Shown here piece after piece: positions 8,776-18,676 of a stretch of DNA of 64,000 bases. The notes below the pieces were generated by a model. It worked only from the letters and a program-made list of their open reading frames with translations, had not been told where the DNA came from and ran no database searches. Source of the DNA: an uncultured Myxococcales bacterium (GTDB lineage Bacteria > Myxococcota_A > UBA9042 > CAIXZC01). The DNA lies in contig CAITUV010000008.1 in NCBI GenBank assembly GCA_903895725.1, forward strand, positions 186,001 through 250,000, read 5' to 3'. The translations under genes and the position numbers were made by a program. How positions within the stretch are numbered: the stretch's first letter is position 1; the number at the start of each line of letters is the position of its first letter.

Positions 8776-10122
8776 TCAGATGAGACGGCGGGCCTGGGCG
8801 GAGAGGTGGTCGAGCAGCTCTTTGACCAGCTTCTCGTCCCGGCCTTCGACCATGATCCTCAAAACGGGCTCGGTGCCGGAGTAACGAACGACAGTCCTTC
8901 CGTTGCGTCCGAGCTTCTTCTCTGCCTTGCGGATCTCGGCCTGGAAAGCGGGCACCTGATCGAGCGGAACCTTCTTCTGCACGGCGACCTTGGCCGCCAG
9001 CTGGGGGAAGCGCTCCATGCCGGCAGCCAGCTCGGAGAGGGGCTTGCCGGTGGTCAGCATGCAGGTCATCACCTGGAGCGCTGCGACGATGCCGTCGCCG
9101 GTGGTGGTGTGGTCGAGGAAGATCATGTGGCCGGATTGCTCGCCGCCGAAGTTGAAGCCGCCGCGGCGCATCTCTTCGAGCACGTAGCGGTCGCCGACCT
9201 TGGTGCGAACGAGGCGGCCGCCGACTTCTTCGAGGGCCTTTTCGAGACCCATGTTGCTCATGATGGTGGCGACGACGGTCCCGTGATTCAGTGCCTTCTG
9301 CGAGAGCATGAAGCGGGCAATCATGGCCATGATGGCGTCGCCGTCCACTTCGCGGCCTTTCTCATCGACCATGATCACCCGGTCGGCATCTCCGTCGAGG
9401 GCGATTCCGAGGTGGGCCTTTTCCCGCTTGACGACGCGGGCGACGTACTCGGGGTGGAGTGCCCCGCAGCGACGGTTGATGTTGGTGCCGTCCGGGAAGT
9501 TGCCAAGCTCGACGACGGTCGCACCGAGCTCCTCGAACACGGCCGGAGCGACTCGGTAGGCGGCCCCGTTGGCGCAGTCCACCACGATCTTCATGCCGCG
9601 GAGGGTGAGGTGGGCGGGGAACGTGTCCTTGGCGAAAGCGATGTATCGGCCGGCGGCGTCTTCGATTCGATAGGCGCGGCCGATGCGTGCCCCGGTCGGG
9701 CGTTGAGCGAGGCGCTTCTCGTCCTTCATGAGCGCTTCGATGTCTTCCTCGGTGGTGTCAGGAAGCTTGAACCCGGTGCCGTCGAACACCTTGATGCCGT
9801 TGTCGGAGAACGGGTTGTGGGAGGCGGAGACGACGACACCGGCCTGGGAGCGCATGCCGACGGTGAGGAAGGCAATGGCGGGAGTGGGGAGCGGACCGAG
9901 GAGGAAGGTGGACGCTCCCATGCTGCAGGCGCCGGCGGCGACGGCGAACTCGAAGATGTAACTGGAGCGACGGGGGTCCTTGCCGATCACGATTCGAGGG
10001 GGCTCGTCGCCCCGGGCGAAGTGAATGGCGAGGGCCTGACCGAGCTTCATGGCGATCTCGGGGGTCATGGGATGGACGTTGGCGCGTCCTCGGATTCCGT
10101 CGGTCTCGAACAGTTCTCGCAT
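8776..10122 (-). CDS. glmM: Phosphoglucosamine mutase
   Basis: 448 residues, the normal GlmM length. GlmM converts glucosamine-6-phosphate to glucosamine-1-phosphate for UDP-GlcNAc, peptidoglycan and LPS synthesis. Signatures: ETDGIRG at the N-terminus, the phosphoserine loop SASHNP with Ser101, the Mg-binding DGDADR near residue 244, and the C-terminal RYSGTEPVLRIM phosphate-binding loop. Two in-frame ATGs exist. The one at 10122 is preferred because GGAGG lies 6 bp before it, whereas the ATG at 10128 abuts GGAGG directly. It is the last gene of ftsH-folP-cdaA-cdaR-glmM; CdaA and GlmM are known partners in other bacteria. Confidence 0.95.
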   Translation of the reverse strand: MRELFETDGIRGRANVHPMTPEIAMKLGQALAIHFARGDEPPRIVIGKDPRRSSYIFEFAVAAGACSMGASTFLLGPLPTPAIAFLTVGMRSQAGVVVSASHNPFSDNGIKVFDGTGFKLPDTTEEDIEALMKDEKRLAQRPTGARIGRAYRIEDAAGRYIAFAKDTFPAHLTLRGMKIVVDCANGAAYRVAPAVFEELGATVVELGNFPDGTNINRRCGALHPEYVARVVKREKAHLGIALDGDADRVIMVDEKGREVDGDAIMAMIARFMLSQKALNHGTVVATIMSNMGLEKALEEVGGRLVRTKVGDRYVLEEMRRGGFNFGGEQSGHMIFLDHTTTGDGIVAALQVMTCMLTTGKPLSELAAGMERFPQLAAKVAVQKKVPLDQVPAFQAEIRKAEKKLGRNGRTVVRYSGTEPVLRIMVEGRDEKLVKELLDHLSAQARRLI

Positions 10123-10175
10123 CTCCATCCTCCGCGGCTCCGGGGCGGAGCGGGACGGCGAAGAACCGTCCTGAC

Positions 10176-11144
10176 TCAGCGCCGGGTCACCGTCACGTTG
10201 AAGTACTTGGCCCCGGTCAGCGTGAACCGGACCCCGTTGAGAGGCTCGACGGTCGGTTCGACGGCCGGGTACTGCTTCTGTACGACTCCCTTGTCCATCG
10301 GCAGGCGGCGCATGTCGATGTACACGTACTGGCCGAGGTTCTCCAAGTTGATCTGGTCGACCAGACGCTGCTTGCCGTCGACGCGGGCCTGGAAGAAGGT
10401 GGGAGTGGCGCGGCACTCATAACCGGCGGGACAGTGGCGCAGCACGATGCGGGCTCCCTTGAGCAGCTTCTCCCCCTCTCTCTCGCGCACGGGGATGAAC
10501 ACCTTGACGGTCACGGGCTTGGCCTCGAGGCCGGCCGGAACGTCGAGCCCCACCTTCCCGGTGAAGTCCGAGGTCAGCCCGGTCAGGTCGAGCGGCTCCG
10601 TACGGAGATGGACGAGGCCCTGGACGACGGCCGACGGCCCTCGAGCCTCGACGTACGCAGGGTCGACGGTGATACGCTCCTCGTCGACGGACCAGTAGTT
10701 CTGGGGCCGGCGGACGATTTCCACGCGCACGGGGACCTGGCGGACGTCGAGCTGGTCGAACCGGAGCGTAACGGTTCCCGGGCTGACCGACAGCACGTCC
10801 AGCCCTCCGCCGAGGTGGCCTTCCAGCACTTCGGGCGACAGGTGGATGGTCTGGTCTGCTCCCTGCTCGGGCAGGTCGATGAGGAACGGCTCTCGTCGCG
10901 ACAGGGCTTCGGCGATGCGTTGGACGTCCCCGCGGACACGGACCCGAACTGCGGGGGGCAGCTCGGACAGCAGCACCTGGTCGGGGGAGTACTCGCTCAG
11001 GGCCAGGGGGACCTCGATGTCGAGCTCCTGGATGGTATCCTCCCGGGCAGCCAGGGCCAGGACGACGGCCAGCAGGAGCGCCAGGAGCTTGAGCCCGACG
11101 TTTTCGAGCAGGAGACTTCGCAGGAGTGCCTTGAGCCTTGCCAT
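10176..11144 (-). CDS. cdaR: YbbR-domain membrane protein, regulator of diadenylate cyclase
   Basis: 322 residues. One N-terminal transmembrane segment (about 16-34, LLALLLAVVLAL) is followed by an extracytoplasmic part made of repeated YbbR-type beta domains (segments such as EVPLALSEY, VRVRVRGD and VTLRFDQLDV fit the repeat pattern). YbbR/CdaR proteins bind CdaA and tune c-di-AMP synthesis. It starts 3 bp after the cdaA stop, so the two are coupled, and glmM follows. The gene order cdaA-cdaR-glmM is the widespread arrangement, which makes the assignment firm in spite of the low sequence conservation of this family. Confidence 0.88.
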   Translation of the reverse strand: MARLKALLRSLLLENVGLKLLALLLAVVLALAAREDTIQELDIEVPLALSEYSPDQVLLSELPPAVRVRVRGDVQRIAEALSRREPFLIDLPEQGADQTIHLSPEVLEGHLGGGLDVLSVSPGTVTLRFDQLDVRQVPVRVEIVRRPQNYWSVDEERITVDPAYVEARGPSAVVQGLVHLRTEPLDLTGLTSDFTGKVGLDVPAGLEAKPVTVKVFIPVREREGEKLLKGARIVLRHCPAGYECRATPTFFQARVDGKQRLVDQINLENLGQYVYIDMRRLPMDKGVVQKQYPAVEPTVEPLNGVRFTLTGAKYFNVTVTRR

Positions 11145-11147
11145 GGC

Positions 11148-11969
11148 CTACCCTGCCTTGCGGAACCAACGGTCCCGCCAACTTCGAATCCCGGCCGTCG
11201 GGGCTGTCTCCGCCAGCTCCCGGGACAGGATGTGACGCAGCTCGTCCACCTTGAGATTGGCCTGGAGATCCCCGCCGATGGCCACGCTGATCCGGCCGCT
11301 TTCCTCGGACACTACGACCACCACGGCATCGACTTCCTCCGACACACCGACCGCGGCTCGATGCCTCATGCCGGCCCAGGGCTCCAGGCCGGAACGGGTC
11401 GTCAACGGCAGCTGGCATGCGGCCCCCACGATGCGATCCCGCCGCACGAGCACGGCTCCGTCATGAAGGGGGTTCTCGTGGCTGGGGATGAACATCGCGT
11501 GAAGCAGCTCCTTGCCGACCTGTGCATCCAGTCGAACCCCTTCCTTCATGTAGGGCTCGAGGCTGCCGTTCCTCTCGATGACCAGGAGCGCACCGATTCG
11601 CCGGGCGGCGAGGATACGGACTCCCTTGACGATCTCGTCCTGCGTATGGGCCGGAGCGAGCCCCCGTCCCTTGCCCCGGGCGTCCAGCCAGCGAATGCGC
11701 ACGAGACTTCGCCGGATGTCGTCCTGGTAGAGGACCACCACGACCAGCACAATGGCGTAAAGCGACTTGTCCACCAGCCAGCGGAACGTAGGCAGGTCGA
11801 GGAACTGCTGCCTCGAGATCATGATCAGGACGGCCACGCCGAGCACCACGACCAGCATCTGCACGGTCCGGGTACCCTGCGTCAGCTCGAGGAACTTGTA
11901 GATGATGAACGCAACGATGAGGATATCGAGGACGGTCCTGATGACATCCAGCGTGGACCCGCCAAGCAT
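11148..11969 (-). CDS. cdaA: Diadenylate cyclase (c-di-AMP synthase) CdaA
   Basis: 273 residues. Three N-terminal membrane helices (about 8-28, 35-52 and 68-82) precede a DisA_N cyclase domain. The two catalytic signatures are present: DGA at 170-172 in PLHDGAVLV and RHRA at 202-205 in GMRHRAAVG. The enzyme condenses two ATP to c-di-AMP at the inner membrane. The ATG at 11969 has a GGGGGAG Shine-Dalgarno; the frame upstream of it overlaps folP and has no family sequence. It lies between folP and cdaR on the minus strand. No c-di-AMP phosphodiesterase or receptor is evident in the window. Confidence 0.95.
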   Translation of the reverse strand: MLGGSTLDVIRTVLDILIVAFIIYKFLELTQGTRTVQMLVVVLGVAVLIMISRQQFLDLPTFRWLVDKSLYAIVLVVVVLYQDDIRRSLVRIRWLDARGKGRGLAPAHTQDEIVKGVRILAARRIGALLVIERNGSLEPYMKEGVRLDAQVGKELLHAMFIPSHENPLHDGAVLVRRDRIVGAACQLPLTTRSGLEPWAGMRHRAAVGVSEEVDAVVVVVSEESGRISVAIGGDLQANLKVDELRHILSRELAETAPTAGIRSWRDRWFRKAG

Positions 11970-12024
11970 CCCGACTCCCCCTTGGAAAGGTTCCCGACGG
12001 CCTGGGCCGCGGTCTCCATGATTG

Positions 12025-12870
12025 TTACACCTGCCAAACCACCGCGTCAACCACCCGCACGACGTCCCTCATCTCCCGGACGTCGTGGACGCGCACGATA
12101 TGAGCCCCGAGCGCGGCGCACAGCGCCACGGCACCCGCGGTACCGGCGAGCCTCTGATCCACCGGGCGGTCCAGCAGCATGCCCAGGAAGCTCTTCCGGG
12201 ACGGTCCCACGAGCAGGGGGTATCCCAGCGCGGCCAGGCGGGGGATGTCCCGCAGCAGCGCCAGGTTGTGCTCCAGTGTCTTGCCGAACCCGATCCCCGG
12301 ATCGAGCACGATCCGGTCCCGCGGTACCCCGAATCCCATGGCGTAGCGGGCACGCTCCTCCAGGAACCAGGACACATCCTCGACCACATCCACGTATTGC
12401 GGGTCCTTCTGCATGGTCTCCGGCGGCCAGAGGGAGTGCATGAGCACGACGGGCACCTTCGCCTTCCCGACGATCCGGGCCATGTCCGGATCCCCACGCA
12501 GCGCTGTCACGTCGTTGACGATGGAGGCTCCGGCCTCGATGGCCCGACGGGCGACTTCGGCCTTGTAGGTATCCACGGACACGGGAACCTGGACGGACTG
12601 GACGACCCGCTCCACCACCGGAATCACGCGGGCCAGCTCTTCCTCGAGCGGGACCCGGGGCGACCCCGGTCGGGTCGATTCCCCGCCGATGTCGATGATG
12701 TCCGCCCCCTGCTCGACCAGCTGGAGGGCCCGGCCGACCGCGGCCTCGGTCGAGGCATGGAGCCCGCCGTCGGAGAACGAGTCGGGGGTGACGTTGACCA
12801 CGCCCATGAGCCGTGTCCGGTCGAGGTGCAGGGTTCCGGATGAGGTTTCCAGGACGGCCGCTTGCGGCAA
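12025..12870 (-). CDS. folP: Dihydropteroate synthase
   Basis: 281 residues, typical. The enzyme joins p-aminobenzoate to dihydropterin pyrophosphate in folate synthesis and is the sulfonamide target. Seen: MGVVNVTPDSFSDGG and DIGGESTRPGS (both diagnostic), SVDTYKAEVA, DPGIGFGK, GPSRKSFLG and a C-terminal RVHDV. The start is TTG at 12870, supported by GGAGG six bases upstream and by the distance to the first motif. The neighbours ftsH (27 bp upstream) and cdaA (55 bp downstream) are on the same strand; the ftsH-folP-cdaA-glmM neighbourhood is also known from other bacteria. Confidence 0.95.
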   Translation of the reverse strand: MPQAAVLETSSGTLHLDRTRLMGVVNVTPDSFSDGGLHASTEAAVGRALQLVEQGADIIDIGGESTRPGSPRVPLEEELARVIPVVERVVQSVQVPVSVDTYKAEVARRAIEAGASIVNDVTALRGDPDMARIVGKAKVPVVLMHSLWPPETMQKDPQYVDVVEDVSWFLEERARYAMGFGVPRDRIVLDPGIGFGKTLEHNLALLRDIPRLAALGYPLLVGPSRKSFLGMLLDRPVDQRLAGTAGAVALCAALGAHIVRVHDVREMRDVVRVVDAVVWQV

Positions 12871-12897
12871 GAGAGACCTCCAGTCCGCTGTTCCGCC

Positions 12898-15102
<2,205 letters not shown>

Positions 15103-15173
15103 GCAGGGGTACCCCTCCGCCACGCCTCGGCGCCGAAACCAGCGGCCAGCACAGCCGCAGGTGCGGTCGGCGC

Positions 15174-15202
15174 AGTCTACTCACATCTGTTAACAAGGGC
15201 AA
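15174..15202 (-). promoter_or_regulatory. Promoter of the ftsH-folP-cdaA-cdaR-glmM operon
   Basis: TTGCCC (15202-15197), 17-bp spacer, TAGACT (15179-15174), about 72 bp before the ftsH ATG. It is divergent from the promoter at 15211. Confidence 0.45.
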
Positions 15203-15210
15203 CTCCAAAA

Positions 15211-15239
15211 TTCAACAGTGGGACCGTTCGTGGTACACT
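15211..15239 (+). promoter_or_regulatory. Promoter of the Cys-rich lipoprotein at 15284
   Basis: TTCAAC (15211-15216), 17-bp spacer, TACACT (15234-15239), 44 bp before the ATG. Confidence 0.4.
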
Positions 15240-15283
15240 GCCCCGGACCGGTCCCGAACAGGGTCCGGTGGGAGGTGATTTCC

Positions 15284-18200
15284 ATGCGTCCATCGGCCCT
15301 GTTCTGCTCCGCCATCCTCATGCTGTCCGCATGCTCGTCCGGCGGCAACACCGTCCAGGTTCCACAGCCGGAGGTCACTGCGGACCAGGAGGCAGCGGAT
15401 TCGAGCGAGGGGGATGCTCCGGGCATCGACCAGACCGGCCCGGAGGTCCCGCCAGACGTCCCGTGGTCGCCGGACGACGCGGGTGCCGAGCTCCCGGAGC
15501 CGGCCTGCCAGGCGGGTACAGGCTGCTTTCTCGACCCGTGCAAGGACAACTCGGGCTGTCTGTCGGGCTGGTGCGTCGAGCACCTCGGGGACGGCGTATG
15601 CACGACCACCTGCCAGGAGGAATGTCCTGCCGGCTGGTCCTGCAAGCAGATCCAGGGGGACGGCCCCGACGTCGCGTTCATCTGTGTGTCCGCGTTCAGC
15701 AACCTGTGCAAGCCGTGCGCCACCAATGCGGACTGCAAGTCACCGGGGGGGGCCGACGACGTCTGCATCGACTACGGACCTGAGGGCTCCTTCTGTGGTG
15801 GTGCCTGCGGCGGCGAAGGAGGCGCCCAGGCGACTTGTCCGTGGGGGTTTGCGTGCCAGTCGGCCACTACGGTGGAGGGCCTGGTCACCCTGCAATGCGT
15901 GGCCGAAACCGGGGTGTGCCCGTGCACGTCCAAGTCCATCTCGCTGGGGCTGTCGACCCCCTGCAAGGTCGCCAACGAGCTCGGGAGCTGCCCCGGGAAG
16001 CGTTTCTGCTCGGCGGACGGCCTGACCGAGTGCGATGCCCAGCTCCCTGCGGCGGAGACATGCAACGGGAAGGACGACGACTGCGACTCCGACGTGGACG
16101 AGCCGACGGAGGTCGCAGGCGACTGGATCAACCTGTGCGATGACGGAAACGACTGCACCACCGACCTTTGCAACGGCGAGGCCGGGTGCGAGCACGTGGC
16201 GCTTGACGAGGACGAGTGCAAGGACGGAAACCCGTGCACTGTGGCCGACCATTGCGTGCAGGGAGCATGCTCCGGCACTCCCGTCGAATGCGATGATTCC
16301 AATCCGTGCACTGACGACTCCTGTGCGGAGGCAGGCGGCTGCCTGTTTGCCCCCAACAGCCTCCCGTGCGACGACTCGGACCCATGCAGCGTGGCGGACC
16401 AGTGCTCGCAGGGGAACTGCGTCGGCGTCAAGATTGCCTGCGACTGCCAGCAGGACGCCGACTGCGCGGCCCTCGAAGATGGCAGCGTCTGCAACGGAAC
16501 CCTGGTCTGTGACAAGACCTCGATCCCGTTCCAGTGCGTCGTGGCGGAGGACACGATCCTCTCGTGCCCCGAGCCCGACGGAGCCTCGGCCCCCTGCCTC
16601 GAAGCTTCGTGCGATCCGTTCTCGGGCAAGTGCTCGTTCGTGCCGGCCCACGACGGGGCCCCGTGCAATGATGCGAACGCGTGTACCGTTTCCGATTCCT
16701 GCCAGTCCGGCGTCTGCACCCCCGGTCCCGCGGCCAACTGCAACGACGGAAACCCGTGCACGGACGACTCGTGCGACGCACAGACCGGCTGCGCTCACCA
16801 GCCCAACTCGGCACCGTGCCAGGATGCAGACCCGTGCACGCTCCAGGATACGTGCGCATTCGGAGCCTGCGCCCCGGGAAAGGCGATGGACTGCAACGAC
16901 AAGAACCCGTGCACGGACGACCTTTGCGATGCGGCCACGGGCTGCGTCCACACCGCCAACGCTGCCGCCTGCGACGACGGGAACTCGTGCACGGCGGGCG
17001 ACCATTGCGAGGGGGGCAAGTGCGTGTTCCTGGCCGCGACCACGTGCGACGATTCCAACCCGTGCACGGTCGATTCCTGCAACCCGGCAACCGGCTGCCT
17101 CTTCAAGCTCACCGAGGCCCCTTGCGATGACGGCAATGTCTGCACGACGGGCGACCACTGCCACCTCGGCACGTGCATCTCCTCCGGAGCCATCGCGTGC
17201 GACGACAAGAACCCGTGTACCGACGATTCCTGCCTCCCGGCGGCTGGCTGCACCTTCACCCCCAACACGGCCCCCTGCAACGATGCCAACCCCTGCACGC
17301 TTTCCGATGTCTGCAGCGCAGGCAAGTGCAAGGGGAACCAGCCCCTGCAATGCTCCGACGCCGACGTCTGCACCGATGACTGGTGTGATCCGGCAACCGG
17401 GTGCGCTCATGCACCCAACACGGCACCGTGCAACGACGGCAACCAGTGCACCGCGGGCGAAGCCTGCAATGCCGGACTGTGCTCCGGGGGAAAGACCATC
17501 GGATGCGACGACAAGAATCCGTGCACCGATGATTCGTGCGACCCGGTTGCCGGCTGCCTGTACACCCCCAACACCGCCGCCTGTGACGACGGGAACGTGT
17601 GCACCACGCTCGACAAATGCGGGGGCGGGCAGTGCAACGGCGGGCCGCCACCGGACTGCAACGACGGCAACCTCTGCACCGACGATTCGTGCGATTCGAA
17701 GCTGGGCTGCATCCACGCCTACAACCAGGTGGCCTGCGACGATGCCGACGTCTGCACGACGTCGGACAAGTGCGCTCAAGGACAGTGCAAGGGCGGCGGC
17801 GTCCTGCCGTGCGACGACACGAATCCGTGTACGACCGACACGTGCAACTCCAAGACCGGCTGCGTCTTTGCTCCCGCCCTGGACAACACCCCCTGCGGTG
17901 GAGGCAAGACCTGCCAGGCAGGGATCTGTACGGACTGTGTCCATGGGTCGAAGACGTTCTCGTACACCGGTGGGGTCCAGACGCTGGACCTGCCGGCCTG
18001 CGCCGACTCCGTCGTGATGGAGGCCTGGGGGGCGCAAGGGGGCTGGTACGGCAGCCAGAGCTACGGAGGAAAGGGAGGGTACGCCAAGGGCCGGGCTACA
18101 AACCTCGCGGGCAAGACGATCTACCTCTACGTGGGCGGCAAAGGGGGATACAGCGGGCAGACCGCCGTGGGCGGATACAACGGCGGCGGGGCACACACCG

Positions 18201-18670
18201 GCGCAGCCAACTACACCGTCGGCGGCGGCGGTGCCTCGGATGTCCGGGTCGCCGGCCAGGCACTCCAGAACCGGATCCTGGTGGCCGGGGGGGGCGGTGC
18301 TTCCGCCTGGTGCTACAACGACAGCGGAATCGGCGGCCTGGGCGGCGGGCTCAGCGGTACGGGCGGCGGTCACAGCAGCAACTCGCCCGACGGATGGGGC
18401 AAGCCGGGAACTCAGTCTGCCGGAGGAGCAGGGGGCAACTTCGGCGGGCAGTCGGGGACCTCGGGCTCTCTCGGCCAGGGCGGTCTTGCCGACAACTCGA
18501 ATGGCGGGTGCGGAGGCGCTGGCGGCGGTGGTGGCGGCTACCACGGCGGCGGCGGTGGCGGCCATGGAGGCGGCGGTGGCGGCGGCTCCTCGTACGTCCA
18601 GGGGCTCCTCGATTCCGACACGCAGACCGGCGTCCGCGATGGAGACGGCCAGGTCACCGTCACCTGGTAG
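15284..18670 (+). CDS. Large Cys-rich repeat lipoprotein with C-terminal Gly-rich domain
   Basis: 1128 residues. Signal peptide with lipobox ending LMLSAC (Cys17), then an Asp/Pro linker. A Cys-rich N-domain (about 70-260) contains CKDNSGCLSGWCV and ECPAGWSCKQ. From about 285 to 885 two short Cys modules alternate: type A (NPCTDDSCxxxxGC) ten times and type B (NxCTxxDxCxxGxC) ten times. The C-terminal ~240 residues are a Gly-rich domain (EAWGAQGG, LYVGGKGG, RILVAGGGG), like the Gly-rich domain of ALK-type receptors. Expected to be a disulfide-stabilised stalk at the outer surface. The ATG follows GGGAGG. A larger paralogue lies at 55113. Function unknown; adhesion is a guess. Confidence 0.88.
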   Translation: MRPSALFCSAILMLSACSSGGNTVQVPQPEVTADQEAADSSEGDAPGIDQTGPEVPPDVPWSPDDAGAELPEPACQAGTGCFLDPCKDNSGCLSGWCVEHLGDGVCTTTCQEECPAGWSCKQIQGDGPDVAFICVSAFSNLCKPCATNADCKSPGGADDVCIDYGPEGSFCGGACGGEGGAQATCPWGFACQSATTVEGLVTLQCVAETGVCPCTSKSISLGLSTPCKVANELGSCPGKRFCSADGLTECDAQLPAAETCNGKDDDCDSDVDEPTEVAGDWINLCDDGNDCTTDLCNGEAGCEHVALDEDECKDGNPCTVADHCVQGACSGTPVECDDSNPCTDDSCAEAGGCLFAPNSLPCDDSDPCSVADQCSQGNCVGVKIACDCQQDADCAALEDGSVCNGTLVCDKTSIPFQCVVAEDTILSCPEPDGASAPCLEASCDPFSGKCSFVPAHDGAPCNDANACTVSDSCQSGVCTPGPAANCNDGNPCTDDSCDAQTGCAHQPNSAPCQDADPCTLQDTCAFGACAPGKAMDCNDKNPCTDDLCDAATGCVHTANAAACDDGNSCTAGDHCEGGKCVFLAATTCDDSNPCTVDSCNPATGCLFKLTEAPCDDGNVCTTGDHCHLGTCISSGAIACDDKNPCTDDSCLPAAGCTFTPNTAPCNDANPCTLSDVCSAGKCKGNQPLQCSDADVCTDDWCDPATGCAHAPNTAPCNDGNQCTAGEACNAGLCSGGKTIGCDDKNPCTDDSCDPVAGCLYTPNTAACDDGNVCTTLDKCGGGQCNGGPPPDCNDGNLCTDDSCDSKLGCIHAYNQVACDDADVCTTSDKCAQGQCKGGGVLPCDDTNPCTTDTCNSKTGCVFAPALDNTPCGGGKTCQAGICTDCVHGSKTFSYTGGVQTLDLPACADSVVMEAWGAQGGWYGSQSYGGKGGYAKGRATNLAGKTIYLYVGGKGGYSGQTAVGGYNGGGAHTGAANYTVGGGGASDVRVAGQALQNRILVAGGGGASAWCYNDSGIGGLGGGLSGTGGGHSSNSPDGWGKPGTQSAGGAGGNFGGQSGTSGSLGQGGLADNSNGGCGGAGGGGGGYHGGGGGGHGGGGGGGSSYVQGLLDSDTQTGVRDGDGQVTVTW

Positions 18671-18676
18671 CCCGGA

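Noticed and set aside
7264..10422. 1052-codon open frame on the plus strand
   Set aside because: Antisense to glmM and the hydrolase lipoprotein and runs through the tandem repeat; composition is shadow-like.
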